From positions 1 through 64,000 of the forward strand of contig NZ_JACNMU010000002.1 of assembly GCF_014901205.1 (NCBI RefSeq): a stretch of 64,000 nucleotides of DNA, given 5' to 3'. The first letter of the stretch is position 1, and each line of letters starts with the position of its first letter. The translations under genes were made by a program, and so were the position numbers. Shown in pieces: positions 44,883 to 54,097 of the stretch. This DNA is from Meridianimarinicoccus sp. MJW13. Its GTDB lineage: Bacteria; Pseudomonadota; Alphaproteobacteria; Rhodobacterales; Rhodobacteraceae. The notes beneath the pieces were generated by a model. That model ran no database searches. It worked only from the letters and a program-made list of their open reading frames with translations, and had not been told where the DNA came from.

Positions 44883-45908
44883 TCAACGTCTCCCCAGATA
44901 TGTCAGGCGGAACAGGGCGCGTTCCATCAATGCGGCCTGCGGCGCGTTGGCCCCGGCCGCGCGCAGCGCCAGATCGGTCTCGACCAGCACCGCCAGCGCC
45001 TCTTCCAGCCGCGCGGCCCCCCAGTGCTGGGCCTGCCGTTGCATGGCGTTGCGGCGCGGGCCGAACAGCGGCGGGCGCAACCGGGCGACGCCTTCGGACA
45101 CGCCACCGGGATGGGCGGCGATCATGTGCAGGGTGCGGAAATGCATCAGCGCGCCGATGCACAGGGTTACCGGCGCGACGCCCTGATCCTTCAGCCGCCG
45201 CAGGGTGCTGGCCAGCGCATCGGCGCGTCCGCCCGCCACCACCGCCAGAAGCTGATCGACCTCGGCCTCGGTGGACAGGGGGGCGATGGCGGCAATGTCC
45301 TCGCCGCTGACCGGCGCGGGATCGTTCAGCTTGTACAGCGCCAGCTTTTCCACGTTCTGTGCGAAATCGCCGGGGTCGAGGGTTTCGGCCAGCGCCACCA
45401 GATCGTCCATCGCCGCGCGCGGCAGATCCCGCAGTCCGGCCTGCGCCAGCGCGGCCTCGATCTCGGCACGGCTGGGCGGATCGGCATAGACCGCCGCCGC
45501 ATAGACCGCTTTGTGCGTCTCGAACAGCTTGCGCAGGGCCGAGGACTTTTTCAGATTGCCGGCGGTCAGGATGATCTGCGCATCGCCGGGCTGCCAGGCC
45601 TCCAGCGCGGATTTCACGGCCCCGGCCAGGCTTTCAGGGGCCATGTCCACGAAGACCACGCGCGGGCCAGGAAAGAACCCCGCCGCACGGGTCGCATCCC
45701 CCAGCGCCGCCGGATCGCCACGCAGATCGCCGGGGGCCAGCCGCGTCAGCCGCATTTCGGCCTCGCCTTCCGGCCCTACAAGCGCGGCGATGACCTGCTG
45801 GCGTTTCAGCGCCACGCGCATGGCGTCGGGACCATAGATCAGCAGCCCCGCCTTCTTCGGGTCCGGTCGGGCGAAATACCCGGTCGCATCCCGCGCCGAT
45901 AGCTTCAC
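44883..45908 (-). CDS. holA: DNA polymerase III delta subunit
   Basis: HolA is the wrench subunit of the clamp loader. The 341-residue protein has the AAA-like N-terminal region with LLIYGPDAMRVALKRQQV, a degenerate nucleotide site as usual for delta, and the central KSALEAWQPGDAQIILTAGNLKKSSALRKLFE. The helical C-terminus contains LKDQGVAPVTLCIGALMHFRTLHMI. The start overlaps lptE by four bases. The leuS-lptE-holA order is conserved in many proteobacteria. Confidence 0.92.
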   Translation of the reverse strand: MKLSARDATGYFARPDPKKAGLLIYGPDAMRVALKRQQVIAALVGPEGEAEMRLTRLAPGDLRGDPAALGDATRAAGFFPGPRVVFVDMAPESLAGAVKSALEAWQPGDAQIILTAGNLKKSSALRKLFETHKAVYAAAVYADPPSRAEIEAALAQAGLRDLPRAAMDDLVALAETLDPGDFAQNVEKLALYKLNDPAPVSGEDIAAIAPLSTEAEVDQLLAVVAGGRADALASTLRRLKDQGVAPVTLCIGALMHFRTLHMIAAHPGGVSEGVARLRPPLFGPRRNAMQRQAQHWGAARLEEALAVLVETDLALRAAGANAPQAALMERALFRLTYLGRR

Positions 45909-46417
45909 CGCGACAACTCCGGCCCGGAAATCAGGCGTGACATGATCTTGTCGGCCAGAATCACCGTCAGGCGGTCATAGCCATCGCGCTCGGCCGCCTG
46001 TGTCGAGACCGAGATGCCCGACGAGTTGTAGCTGGAAAACCCGTCCACCCGTCCCGACATCGCAACGCCGCCGGTCGAAGTGTCGACCAGCTGATAGGTC
46101 GCAACGCCGATCAGGTTGAACTGGTTGGTGCTTTGCGCGGTGGTGATCGCCACCCGTTCGGAGCGCGTGCGCAGGGTATAGCTCAGCCGGTAGCGCGGCG
46201 ATTGCGGCGGCCCCAGCCGATCCTGCAACGCCTGCCCCAGAGAAAACTCCACATTGCCGTTCTGGAAAGCTACATCGACGTTGCCCGACAGGGCCGCGCC
46301 CTGTCCGCCGGGCGCGTATACCGGCGTGAATTCACAGGCCGAGGTCACAAGGACCGCCGCCAGCGCGGCCAGCGCGCCGCGCCTTGTCGGGCCGGGGCTG
46401 GTCTCAGACCACCACAT
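45905..46417 (-). CDS. lptE: LPS assembly lipoprotein LptE
   Basis: LptE plugs the LptD barrel in the outer membrane and helps place lipopolysaccharide. The 170-residue protein has a lipoprotein signal with lipobox TSAC (Cys28) after a hydrophobic core, then FTPVYAPGG and the alphaproteobacterial core [30 protein letters not shown]. It overlaps leuS by 14 bases and holA by four. The family is weakly conserved; the genomic position supports the call. Confidence 0.9.
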   Translation of the reverse strand: MWWSETSPGPTRRGALAALAAVLVTSACEFTPVYAPGGQGAALSGNVDVAFQNGNVEFSLGQALQDRLGPPQSPRYRLSYTLRTRSERVAITTAQSTNQFNLIGVATYQLVDTSTGGVAMSGRVDGFSSYNSSGISVSTQAAERDGYDRLTVILADKIMSRLISGPELSR

Positions 46418-48968
46418 TGACGATGCGCCCCGGCACCACGATCAGCTTTTTCGGCGCGCTGCCGGCCAAGGCCTTCTGCACCGCCTCATGGGCCAGAACC
46501 AGGGCCTCGATCTCGGCCTTGGGCATGTCCTTGGCGACCGAGATTTCGGCCTTGCGCTTGCCGTTGATCTGGATCGGCAGAGTGACATTGGCTTCGACCA
46601 GCAGCGCCGGATCGGCCTTGGGCCAGGTGGCCTGCGCGACCAGTCCTTCGCCCTGCAGCAGCGACCAGATTTCCTCGGCCAAATGCGGGGTCATCGGCGA
46701 CATCAGTTGCGCCATCACCCGCAGGGCGCGGACCCGGTCGGCATTGGGCGCCTTCGATTTGTGCAGCGTGTTGGTGAACCCATAAAGCTTGGCCACCGAG
46801 GTGTTGAAGGCAAAGCCCTCGATCCCCTCGGTCACGTCGCGGATGGCGCGGGCGGTGGCGCGGGCCAGATCGTCGTCGCCGATCTCTCCGCCGGCCTCGG
46901 CATGGGCGGCCAGCTCGCTGGTCATGCGCCAGACCCGCGACAGATGCTTGAAGGCGCTTTCAGCCCCGGCCGAGGTCCATTCCACGTCGCGCTCTGGCGG
47001 GCTGTCCGACAGCATGAACCAGCGCGCGGTATCGGCGCCGAAGCGCGTGACGATGGCCACCGGATCGACGACATTCTTCTTGGATTTCGACATCTTGGCC
47101 GAGGGAATCACCTCCACCTCGGTGCCGTTTTCCAGCTTGCCATCGGTCACCTCGGACGGCAGGTGATACACCGGGCGGCCCCGGTCGTCGCGGGTCTGAT
47201 AGATCTCATGGGTGACCATGCCTTGCGTGAACAGCGCGTTGAACGGTTCCTTCGCGCTTTCGGGCAGGTAGCCACAGATCACCATGGCGCGGGCAAAGAA
47301 CCGCGAATAGAGCAGATGCAGAATCGCGTGCTCGATGCCGCCGATATACTGGTCGACGTTCATCCAGTAGTCCGCCTCGGCCCGGTCGGTGGGCGTCGCC
47401 GCCCCCGGCGAGGTGAACCGTGCGTAGTACCACGAGCTGTCGACGAAGGTGTCCATCGTGTCGGTTTCGCGCTTGGCGGCAGCCCCGCACGCGGGGCAGG
47501 GCACATCGCGCCAGGTCGGATGCCGGTCCAGCGGGTTGCCGGGGCGGTCGAACTCCACGTCCTCGGGCAGGCGGACGGGCAGGTTTTCCTTCTTCTCGGG
47601 CACCACGCCGCAGGCCTCGCAATGCACAACGGGGATCGGACAGCCCCAGTAACGCTGACGCGACAACCCCCAGTCGCGCAGCCTGAACTGGGTCACGCCC
47701 GCGCCCCAACCGGCGGATTCCGCCGCCGCGATGGCCGCCGCGACGCCCTCTTCACCGGTGGTGGGCGTGCCGGCGAACCCCATGACATAGCGCACCGCGT
47801 CGGTTTTCGCGGGCACGAAGGCCTCTTCTTCTTGGTCCAAATACTCAGGCCCGGCTTCCGCAGGCGCGTCGGCAGGCACGAAGACCGATTTGATCGGCAG
47901 GCCGTATTTGCGCGAGAACTCGAAATCGCGCTGGTCGTGGGCCGGACAGGCGAAGATCGCGCCGGTGCCATAGTCCATCAGGATGAAATTGGCGATCCAG
48001 ACCGGCAATTCCCACGACGGATCAAGGGGGTGGCGCGCTTTCAGCCCGGTGTCGAATCCCTTCTTCTCGGCGGTTTCCAGATCCGCCTCCGAGGTGCCCA
48101 TGCGACGGCATTCGGCGCAGAATTCGGCGATCTCGGGGTTTTCGGCTTCCAGCGCACGGGCCAGCGGGTGGTCCGGCGAGATGCCGACAAAGCTGGCACC
48201 CATCAGCGTGTCGGGCCGGGTGGTGTAGACCTCGATCTTCTCCTGGCCGCCCGCCGGGGCGGTTAGGTCGAAGGCAAAGCGCAGGCCCTGGCTCTTGCCG
48301 ATCCAGTTGGCCTGCATGGAGCGCACCTTCTCGGGCCAGTCGGTCAGCCCGTCCAGGGCGGTCAGCAGCTCTTCGGAATGCTCGGAAATGCGGAAGAACC
48401 ACTGGGTCAGTTCCTTGCGTTCGACCAGCGCGCCCGAGCGCCAGCCGCGCCCGTTCTCGACCTGCTCGTTGGCCAGAACGGTCATGTCCACCGGATCCCA
48501 GTTCACCACCGCGTTCTTGCGATAGACCAGACCCTTGTCGAGAAAGTCGATGAACAGTGCCTGTTGCTGGCCGTAATAGTCCGGGTCGCAGGTGGCGAAT
48601 TCGCGGGACCAGTCCAGCGACAGCCCGAGACTGGCGAACTGCTGCTTCATGTTGGCGATATTGGCATAGGTCCATTCGCCGGGATGGATATTGCGCTCGA
48701 TCGCGGCGTTTTCCGCCGGCAGGCCGAAGGCGTCCCAGCCCATCGGATGCATGACCGAGAATCCCTGCGCCGCCTTGTAGCGCGCCACCACGTCGCCCAT
48801 GGCGTAGTTGCGCACATGGCCCATGTGCAGGTTGCCGGACGGATAGGGGAACATCTCAAGCACGTAATACTTGGGACGGTCCGGGTCGGGCCGGGCCCGG
48901 AACACCTCGGCCTCGTCCCAGGCCTGCTGCCATTTTGCTTCGATGGTGGCGGCGTCGTATCGCGACAT
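46404..48968 (-). CDS. leuS: Leucyl-tRNA synthetase
   Basis: LeuS charges tRNA-Leu and edits misactivated amino acids. The 854-residue protein has HIGH as [16 protein letters not shown] near residue 40, KMSKS as AKMSKSKKN, an editing domain with [21 protein letters not shown], and a C-terminal anticodon-binding region. ATG at 48968 gives the standard start. Residues 375-381 (EYLDQEE) in the editing insertion are encoded by an exact copy of the 19-bp dispersed element. It overlaps lptE by 14 bases and follows the DUF3576 lipoprotein by 64 bases. Confidence 0.97.
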   Translation of the reverse strand: MSRYDAATIEAKWQQAWDEAEVFRARPDPDRPKYYVLEMFPYPSGNLHMGHVRNYAMGDVVARYKAAQGFSVMHPMGWDAFGLPAENAAIERNIHPGEWTYANIANMKQQFASLGLSLDWSREFATCDPDYYGQQQALFIDFLDKGLVYRKNAVVNWDPVDMTVLANEQVENGRGWRSGALVERKELTQWFFRISEHSEELLTALDGLTDWPEKVRSMQANWIGKSQGLRFAFDLTAPAGGQEKIEVYTTRPDTLMGASFVGISPDHPLARALEAENPEIAEFCAECRRMGTSEADLETAEKKGFDTGLKARHPLDPSWELPVWIANFILMDYGTGAIFACPAHDQRDFEFSRKYGLPIKSVFVPADAPAEAGPEYLDQEEEAFVPAKTDAVRYVMGFAGTPTTGEEGVAAAIAAAESAGWGAGVTQFRLRDWGLSRQRYWGCPIPVVHCEACGVVPEKKENLPVRLPEDVEFDRPGNPLDRHPTWRDVPCPACGAAAKRETDTMDTFVDSSWYYARFTSPGAATPTDRAEADYWMNVDQYIGGIEHAILHLLYSRFFARAMVICGYLPESAKEPFNALFTQGMVTHEIYQTRDDRGRPVYHLPSEVTDGKLENGTEVEVIPSAKMSKSKKNVVDPVAIVTRFGADTARWFMLSDSPPERDVEWTSAGAESAFKHLSRVWRMTSELAAHAEAGGEIGDDDLARATARAIRDVTEGIEGFAFNTSVAKLYGFTNTLHKSKAPNADRVRALRVMAQLMSPMTPHLAEEIWSLLQGEGLVAQATWPKADPALLVEANVTLPIQINGKRKAEISVAKDMPKAEIEALVLAHEAVQKALAGSAPKKLIVVPGRIVNVVV
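47828..47846 (+). repeat. Dispersed 19-bp element, copy 5, inside leuS
   Basis: Exact CTTCTTGG-N3-AAATACTC with N3 = TCC, antisense to leuS and translated there as EYLDQEE. It is the only copy within a gene. Confidence 0.7.
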
Positions 48969-49032
48969 GGCGGTTCTTTCTGAATCTTGGTCTTGAGCAC
49001 ACCGGCCGGACACTGCGGCCCCCGAATCGGCG

Positions 49033-49500
49033 TTACAGGTTCTGGTCGCGGATGCGCAGCATGCGGGCGTGAGTCAGAATCGCATCTTCCACCGCGCGCA
49101 CGGTTTCCGGCGATGCGGGGCCCGACCGGGTCGACAGCGCCAGGTTCAGCGACCGGGCATCCAGTGCGGGATCCTGCACATAGACGGTGGCGCGATAGGC
49201 GCGGCTGCCGCCGGGCGGCGTGCCATAGCCCATCACGATGACACCGGAAAACGGATCGGAGGCTTCGACCGGCATGAAGTCCAGCACCTCCAGCGCGGCG
49301 GTCCACAGGTACCGGTTCACTTCCAGCGTGACATTGGGATCGTCAACATTCTGGAACAGGTCCCACAGGGTCGATTCGGGCACCGGATCATCCCCGGCCA
49401 GCGGCACCTCGGTCACCTGCTGCCCGGTCGGGCCACAGGACGCCAGCCCGGCACAGATCAATACCGTGCACAGAAAGGGGCGACTGGTTTTAAAGGTCAT
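49033..49500 (-). CDS. DUF3576 lipoprotein
   Basis: The 155-residue protein has a lipoprotein signal ([20 protein letters not shown] then lipobox LASC) and the DUF3576 core [37 protein letters not shown], followed by [25 protein letters not shown]. The family is alphaproteobacterial and nearly always lies directly upstream of leuS-lptE-holA, which suggests an outer-membrane role, but none has been shown to my knowledge. The ATG at 49500 fits the lipoprotein signal; a longer frame upstream lacks support. Confidence 0.88.
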   Translation of the reverse strand: MTFKTSRPFLCTVLICAGLASCGPTGQQVTEVPLAGDDPVPESTLWDLFQNVDDPNVTLEVNRYLWTAALEVLDFMPVEASDPFSGVIVMGYGTPPGGSRAYRATVYVQDPALDARSLNLALSTRSGPASPETVRAVEDAILTHARMLRIRDQNL

Positions 49501-49753
49501 GCGCGTCGTTCCTGATCCTGATGTCCTGCAATCCCTAGCCGACCCCCTTGCCGCGGACAAGCCAAAGGCCGCTGCATCCGCCTGCAGAGACGCCGCGGCC
49601 CCGGCTTCACTGTGGCAAAGCTGCACCAATTCAGGATCATGATTTGCGGTTGCTTTCGGTGCTTCTTGTTTTGGGCGCCGGAAAGCGAGAGATAGGGTCC
49701 AGCTCAAACGGGTGCTCCCGATTTGAGGACCACCTTTATCTACGAGGGAACCG

Positions 49754-50719
49754 ATGAAAAAGATTCTTCTTGCCTCGACCGCACTGGTCGTAACCGCGGG
49801 TATCGCAGCCGCAGACGTCAAAGTTTCGGGCGACGGCCGTATGGGTGTTGTCTACTACGATGACAACTTCGCACGTGTCGACAGCTACGGCGAAGAGCAG
49901 AACTGGCAGTTCAACAGCCGGATCCGCATCAAGTTCGCAGCTTCGGGTGAAACCGATGGCGGCATGACCTTCGGCGGCTCGATCCGTGCCGACAACGCAC
50001 TGGGTGGCCGTTTCGGTACCTCGGGCGACGTCTTCATCTCGTCCGACACCTTCGGCACCCTGGCAATGGGTGACGTGGACGGCGCAGCCGAGACCGTTGT
50101 TGGCGACCTGGACATGATCTCGCTGCAGGGTCTGTTTGACCAGAACGAAATGCTGTACCTGTTCGGCGCCAACGATCCGTCGGCTCTGTACACCTACGCA
50201 TGGGAAGGCCTGACCCTGGGTCTGTCGCTGTCGGACGACCAGGAATACGCACTGGGCGCCGGCTGGGACGGTGGCATGTGGGGCGTTGGCCTCGGCTACG
50301 AATACCTGCCTGAAGGCGGCAACGTTCAGATCAGCATCGACGATCAGGACATCACCATCTTCCGCGGCGTGAACGAAGACACCGAGCAGCTGATCGGTCA
50401 GGCCTACGTGACCTTCGCGAACATCACGCTGAAAGGTGCCTACGGCGAGATCAAGCAGGGCAGCCAGAACGCAGACCAGTATGGTGTGTCGGCCATCGGC
50501 GACTTCGGTCAGTTCTCGGTCGCAGCCTACTACCGCGTCCTTGAAGGTCTGAAGGGTGCACAAATTGTTGGCGGCGGCACCATCCAGAAAGACAAGCTGG
50601 AAAACTACGGCATCGGTGCTGCTTACGACCTGGGCGGCGGCGCATCGCTGGTTGGCGGTATCGCCAGCGTCTTCGGCGGCGACACCACCGGTGACTTCGG
50701 TCTGAAGTTCGCGTTCTAA
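49754..50719 (+). CDS. Outer-membrane porin (Rhodobacter type)
   Basis: The 321-residue protein has a signal peptide (MKKILLASTALVVTAGIAAA), then an alternating beta-strand pattern (SGDGRMGVVYYDDNFARVDS, GGMTFGGSIRADNALGG) and ends in Phe (GLKFAF), the outer-membrane insertion signal. It matches the Rhodobacter/Paracoccus 16-strand porin family. Codon use is strongly biased (GGT, CGT, GCA, TCG), as in highly expressed genes. The first codons follow GAGGGA. A strong terminator follows. The solute is unknown. Confidence 0.94.
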   Translation: MKKILLASTALVVTAGIAAADVKVSGDGRMGVVYYDDNFARVDSYGEEQNWQFNSRIRIKFAASGETDGGMTFGGSIRADNALGGRFGTSGDVFISSDTFGTLAMGDVDGAAETVVGDLDMISLQGLFDQNEMLYLFGANDPSALYTYAWEGLTLGLSLSDDQEYALGAGWDGGMWGVGLGYEYLPEGGNVQISIDDQDITIFRGVNEDTEQLIGQAYVTFANITLKGAYGEIKQGSQNADQYGVSAIGDFGQFSVAAYYRVLEGLKGAQIVGGGTIQKDKLENYGIGAAYDLGGGASLVGGIASVFGGDTTGDFGLKFAF

Positions 50720-50743
50720 TCTGAACACCGAACTTGTTTTGGG

Positions 50744-50775
50744 AGAGCGGGCCTTCGGGTCCGCTCTTTCCTTTT
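50744..50775 (+). terminator. Rho-independent terminator of the porin gene
   Basis: AGAGCGGGCC (50744-50753) and GGTCCGCTCT (50758-50767) pair with one G-U around a TTCG tetraloop, followed by TTCCTTTT. It lies 24 bases after the porin stop. Confidence 0.9.
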
Positions 50776-50829
50776 GTGCGCCTGCATGTTTGAACATCCC
50801 CGAAATGTTCAGGAAGCCATGAGACGCCC

Positions 50830-51486
50830 ATGCCTCTTGCCGAGATTACCGACCGCATCCACAAGGCCGAAGCCGCTGCCGGCCGGCCGCAAGGCAGCAC
50901 CACGCTGATTGCCATTTCCAAGGTTCAGCCGCTGGACCGGGTGACCGCGGTGCTGGGCGAAGGCCATCGCGTCTTCGGCGAAAACCGCGTGCAGGAAGCC
51001 ACCGGACGCTGGACCCCGCTTCTGGACCAGTACGACGGGCTGGATCTGCACCTGGTCGGGCCGCTGCAATCAAACAAGCTGCGCCCGGCGGTCGAACTGT
51101 TCGGTACCATCCATTCGCTGGACCGCGAGAAACTGGCGCGCAAACTGGCCGATCTGGCGCAGGAACGCGGGCAGTGCCCGAAGCTGTTCGTGCAGGTCAA
51201 CACCGGGGCCGAGCCGCAGAAGGCCGGGGTTCTGCCCGAGGCGCTGGACGCCTTCATCGGGGCCTGCCGCGCCATGGATCTGACGCTGGACGGGTTGATG
51301 TGCATCCCGCCGGTGGACGAGGAACCCGCCCTGCATTTCGCGTTGCTGCGCAAGATGGCCGAACGCAACGGGCTGAGCGGCCTTTCGATGGGCATGAGTG
51401 CCGATTTCGAACAGGCCATCGCCCTTGGCGCCACCCATGTGCGCGTCGGCTCTGCCCTGTTCGGCGACCGCGTTCCGGCCGCCTGA
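50830..51486 (+). CDS. yggS: PLP homeostasis protein YggS
   Basis: YggS-type proteins bind pyridoxal phosphate and keep vitamin B6 and amino-acid pools balanced; no catalytic reaction is known. The 218-residue TIM-barrel protein has the PLP lysine in TLIAISKVQPLD (K31), GENRVQEA, HLVGPLQSNK and the C-terminal SMGMSADFEQAIALGATHVRVGSALFG. It is of usual length. It is on the plus strand behind the porin but separated from it by a terminator. Confidence 0.94.
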   Translation: MPLAEITDRIHKAEAAAGRPQGSTTLIAISKVQPLDRVTAVLGEGHRVFGENRVQEATGRWTPLLDQYDGLDLHLVGPLQSNKLRPAVELFGTIHSLDREKLARKLADLAQERGQCPKLFVQVNTGAEPQKAGVLPEALDAFIGACRAMDLTLDGLMCIPPVDEEPALHFALLRKMAERNGLSGLSMGMSADFEQAIALGATHVRVGSALFGDRVPAA

Positions 51487-51498
51487 CCGGCGCCCCGG

Positions 51499-52746
51499 TC
51501 AGGCCGGGGGCAGATCCTGCAGGCTGGGCGCGATGTGCGACAGTTCCGGGCTGAGCGGAAACAGGCAGGCCTGAAGCGCGTGATAGATGTCGGGCTTGCC
51601 CTTGAACTGGGTCGCGTCGGGCTTGCCTTGTGCATCCACCTCTGGATACCAGCCGCCCCGCGCTGCATCGATGAAATGTGACGCGGCAAACTGCCAAAGC
51701 TGGCGGTAGCGGGCTTCGTCTTGCGGGTTGCGCTCCAGCTTCAGCAGCGCGGCATAGGCGCCGATGGCCTCGGTCACCGGCCACCAGTAGCGATCGGTGA
51801 TCCGCGGGCTGCCGTCATGGTTCAGGGTATAGTAGAGTCCGCCCTTTTCGGCATCCCAGGCATCTTCGAAGGCCGTATCGATCAGTTTGCGCGCGGTCTG
51901 CGGGACGCGGTCGTCCTGCCGTCCGGTCAGATCCCAGTATTGCAGCAGCAGTCGTCCCATTTCAAAGGAATGCCCCGGTGTGGTGCCCGCCGGGCGGAAC
52001 ATGGCATCGCCGGTAAATTCCAGATCCACGGACCAGTCGCTTTTATAGTGTTCGGGGATTCGCCAGCCATGCGCGGGCGCCCTGTTGAACAGGAAGAACT
52101 CGAAAATGCGGCCGGCCCGATCCAGATAGATCTGGCGGCCGGTGGCTTCATAGGCCGCCATCAGCCCCTCGGCCCCGTGCATGTTGGCATTCATGCCGCG
52201 ATAGTCTGAAAACGGTGTCCAGTCGCGGTTGTATTCATCGCACAGCCGCCCCGGCGTCTCTTCCCAGAAATGGCGGTCCAGAACCTCGCTCACATCGGCG
52301 ATCAGGCGGTCGGCATCCGGGTGCCCCACCATCCGGGCGCTGGATCCGGCCAGAAGCACGAAAACATGGCCATAGGCAAGCTTGCGCGGGTCGGCCATGG
52401 CCTGGTCCTTGATGCCCCAGACATAGCCGCCATGCCGGGTGTCGCGATGGCCGCTCCACAGCGCATCCATCCCCCGGTCGATGATCGCATCGCAATCCTC
52501 GCGTCCCAGCAGTTTGCCCAGGGCAAAGGAATGCACCAGCCGCGTGGTCGAATGCAGCGGCTGTATGGCGTCGGTCAGCGGGTTGCCGTCGTAGTCGAGC
52601 GACCGGAACCCCGGCTCCGGCCCCAGCACCCCCTTGAAGAAGTCGAACATCGCATCGGCCTGCGCCCGCAGCCAGCGGCGATGTTCGGGCGTGTCGATCC
52701 AGAACAGGTCGGGGTCGGCGGGGCCTGCGGGGGCAAGGTCGGTCAT
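51499..52746 (-). CDS. AGE family epimerase/isomerase
   Basis: The 415-residue protein has an alpha/alpha-barrel of the N-acylglucosamine 2-epimerase superfamily. Visible conserved histidines are in NANMHGAEGLMAAYEATG and TPGHSFEMGRLLLQYW, with RHGGYVWGIKDQ. Members include mannose isomerases, cellobiose epimerases and sulfoquinovose isomerase YihS; the sequence alone does not decide between them. ATG at 52746 is chosen because the frame further upstream is low-complexity and unrelated. The gene is convergent with yggS, 12 bases apart. No sugar-transport genes are nearby. Confidence 0.82.
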   Translation of the reverse strand: MTDLAPAGPADPDLFWIDTPEHRRWLRAQADAMFDFFKGVLGPEPGFRSLDYDGNPLTDAIQPLHSTTRLVHSFALGKLLGREDCDAIIDRGMDALWSGHRDTRHGGYVWGIKDQAMADPRKLAYGHVFVLLAGSSARMVGHPDADRLIADVSEVLDRHFWEETPGRLCDEYNRDWTPFSDYRGMNANMHGAEGLMAAYEATGRQIYLDRAGRIFEFFLFNRAPAHGWRIPEHYKSDWSVDLEFTGDAMFRPAGTTPGHSFEMGRLLLQYWDLTGRQDDRVPQTARKLIDTAFEDAWDAEKGGLYYTLNHDGSPRITDRYWWPVTEAIGAYAALLKLERNPQDEARYRQLWQFAASHFIDAARGGWYPEVDAQGKPDATQFKGKPDIYHALQACLFPLSPELSHIAPSLQDLPPA

Positions 52747-53031
52747 CGGGCGCACTTTCTGGCAATGCTGCGGGCGCGGGGGCACCCGTGCTGGGGGCAT
52801 GTCACGGATTCGCGGCGAGGATACCCAAGCCTTCGCGGATTGAAACCGCAATCCGACGCGGCGGTCCAGCGACCCAAACCGCGCCGCCGCCCTCGACGGC
52901 TCGCGCATAGCGCGAACAAGCCGCGCGAATCCGCCCCAACGACCCCCGGAAAGGCCCGAGCCCTGTTGCACGACTCTGCCCGGCAAGGCACGCTGTTGTT
53001 AACCTCTTGTCGCCAGCACAGGATCGGAACC

Positions 53032-53445
53032 ATGAGACTTCAGACCCCGGTTGCCGAGATGGTTGCCACCGCACGCGCCCGGATCACCGAAATCGAGACG
53101 CCGGATCTGATCGCGCGTCTGGGCGATCCGAACCTGATTGTCGTGGATATCCGCGATGTGCGCGAACGCCAGCGGTCGGGCTATATTCCCGGAAGTTACC
53201 ACGCGCCGCGCGGCATGGTCGAATTCTGGGTCGATCCCGACAGCCCGTATTTCAAGACAATCTTCGGCCAGCAGGACAAGACCTTTGTCTTCCACTGCGC
53301 CTCGGGCTGGCGGTCGGCGTTGACGGTGGCCACCCTGCAGGACATGGGATTTGACGCGGCGCACCTGCGCGAAGGCTTCTCAACATGGGAAAAGCACGGC
53401 GGACCGGTGGAGTTTCCCGCGTCGCGCAAGGTTGAACCGGACTGA
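53032..53445 (+). CDS. Rhodanese-like domain protein
   Basis: The 137-residue protein is a single rhodanese domain: LIVVDIRDVRERQRSGYIPGS and the active loop FHCASGWRSALTV with the cysteine nucleophile. It probably carries sulfane sulfur as a persulfide in the cytoplasm. It is seven bases before the VOC gene, so the two are an operon. The partner and substrate are unknown. The preceding 285 bases show no gene. Confidence 0.88.
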   Translation: MRLQTPVAEMVATARARITEIETPDLIARLGDPNLIVVDIRDVRERQRSGYIPGSYHAPRGMVEFWVDPDSPYFKTIFGQQDKTFVFHCASGWRSALTVATLQDMGFDAAHLREGFSTWEKHGGPVEFPASRKVEPD

Positions 53446-53452
53446 CACCGCC

Positions 53453-54088
53453 ATGACCCCGCGACTGGATCACATCGTGCTGGGCTGCGCCCGGCTGGAT
53501 CAGGGCGCCGACGCCCTGCAGGGCAGGCTGGGGGTGACTCTGCCCGAAGGGGGCCAGCATCCGGCGATGAGCACCCACAACCGGCTGACCCGGCTGGGGT
53601 CCGAGGCCTATTTCGAACTGATCGCGGTCGATCCCGCCGCCCCCGATCCGGGCCGTGTGCGCTGGTTCTCGCTGGATGATCCGGCCACGCAGGCGCGGTT
53701 GGCGGCGCGTCCCCGCGCGTTGTGCTGGGTTGTGGCAGTTGATGATCTGGACGCCGTGGTGGCCCGCAGCCCGGTCGATCTGGGCGAGGTGTTGAGCCTT
53801 GCGCGTGGCGATCTGACGTGGCGGTTGACCGTGCCGCGCGATGGCCATCTGCCCGAAGCGGGGCTTCTGCCGGCCTTCATCGAATGGCCCGGCGGGCAAG
53901 GCCCGGCAAGCCGCCTGCCGGATCAGGGGTTGCACCTGACCGCCATCCACCTGCGCCATCCCGCGCCCGAGACATTCGGCCAGACGCTGGAGGCGCTTGG
54001 CCTGTTGCCGCTGGTGCGGTTGCACACCGGGCCGCGCGCCCTGTCCTTCGACATCGAAGGCCCCGCAGGCCCTGTCACGCTGGACTGA
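53453..54088 (+). CDS. VOC-superfamily glyoxalase-like protein
   Basis: The 211-residue protein begins with LDHIVLGCARLDQGADAL, typical of the glyoxalase-like domain (PF13468 type), and has a second half GLHLTAIHLRHPAPETFGQTLEAL. H6 and E58 (region SEAYFELIAVDP) are candidate metal ligands. Such proteins are metal-dependent dioxygenases, lyases or binding proteins; none is assigned for this subgroup. It follows the rhodanese gene by seven bases and is convergent with the arylsulfotransferase-like gene. Confidence 0.78.
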   Translation: MTPRLDHIVLGCARLDQGADALQGRLGVTLPEGGQHPAMSTHNRLTRLGSEAYFELIAVDPAAPDPGRVRWFSLDDPATQARLAARPRALCWVVAVDDLDAVVARSPVDLGEVLSLARGDLTWRLTVPRDGHLPEAGLLPAFIEWPGGQGPASRLPDQGLHLTAIHLRHPAPETFGQTLEALGLLPLVRLHTGPRALSFDIEGPAGPVTLD

Positions 54089-54097
54089 CCCCGTGTG

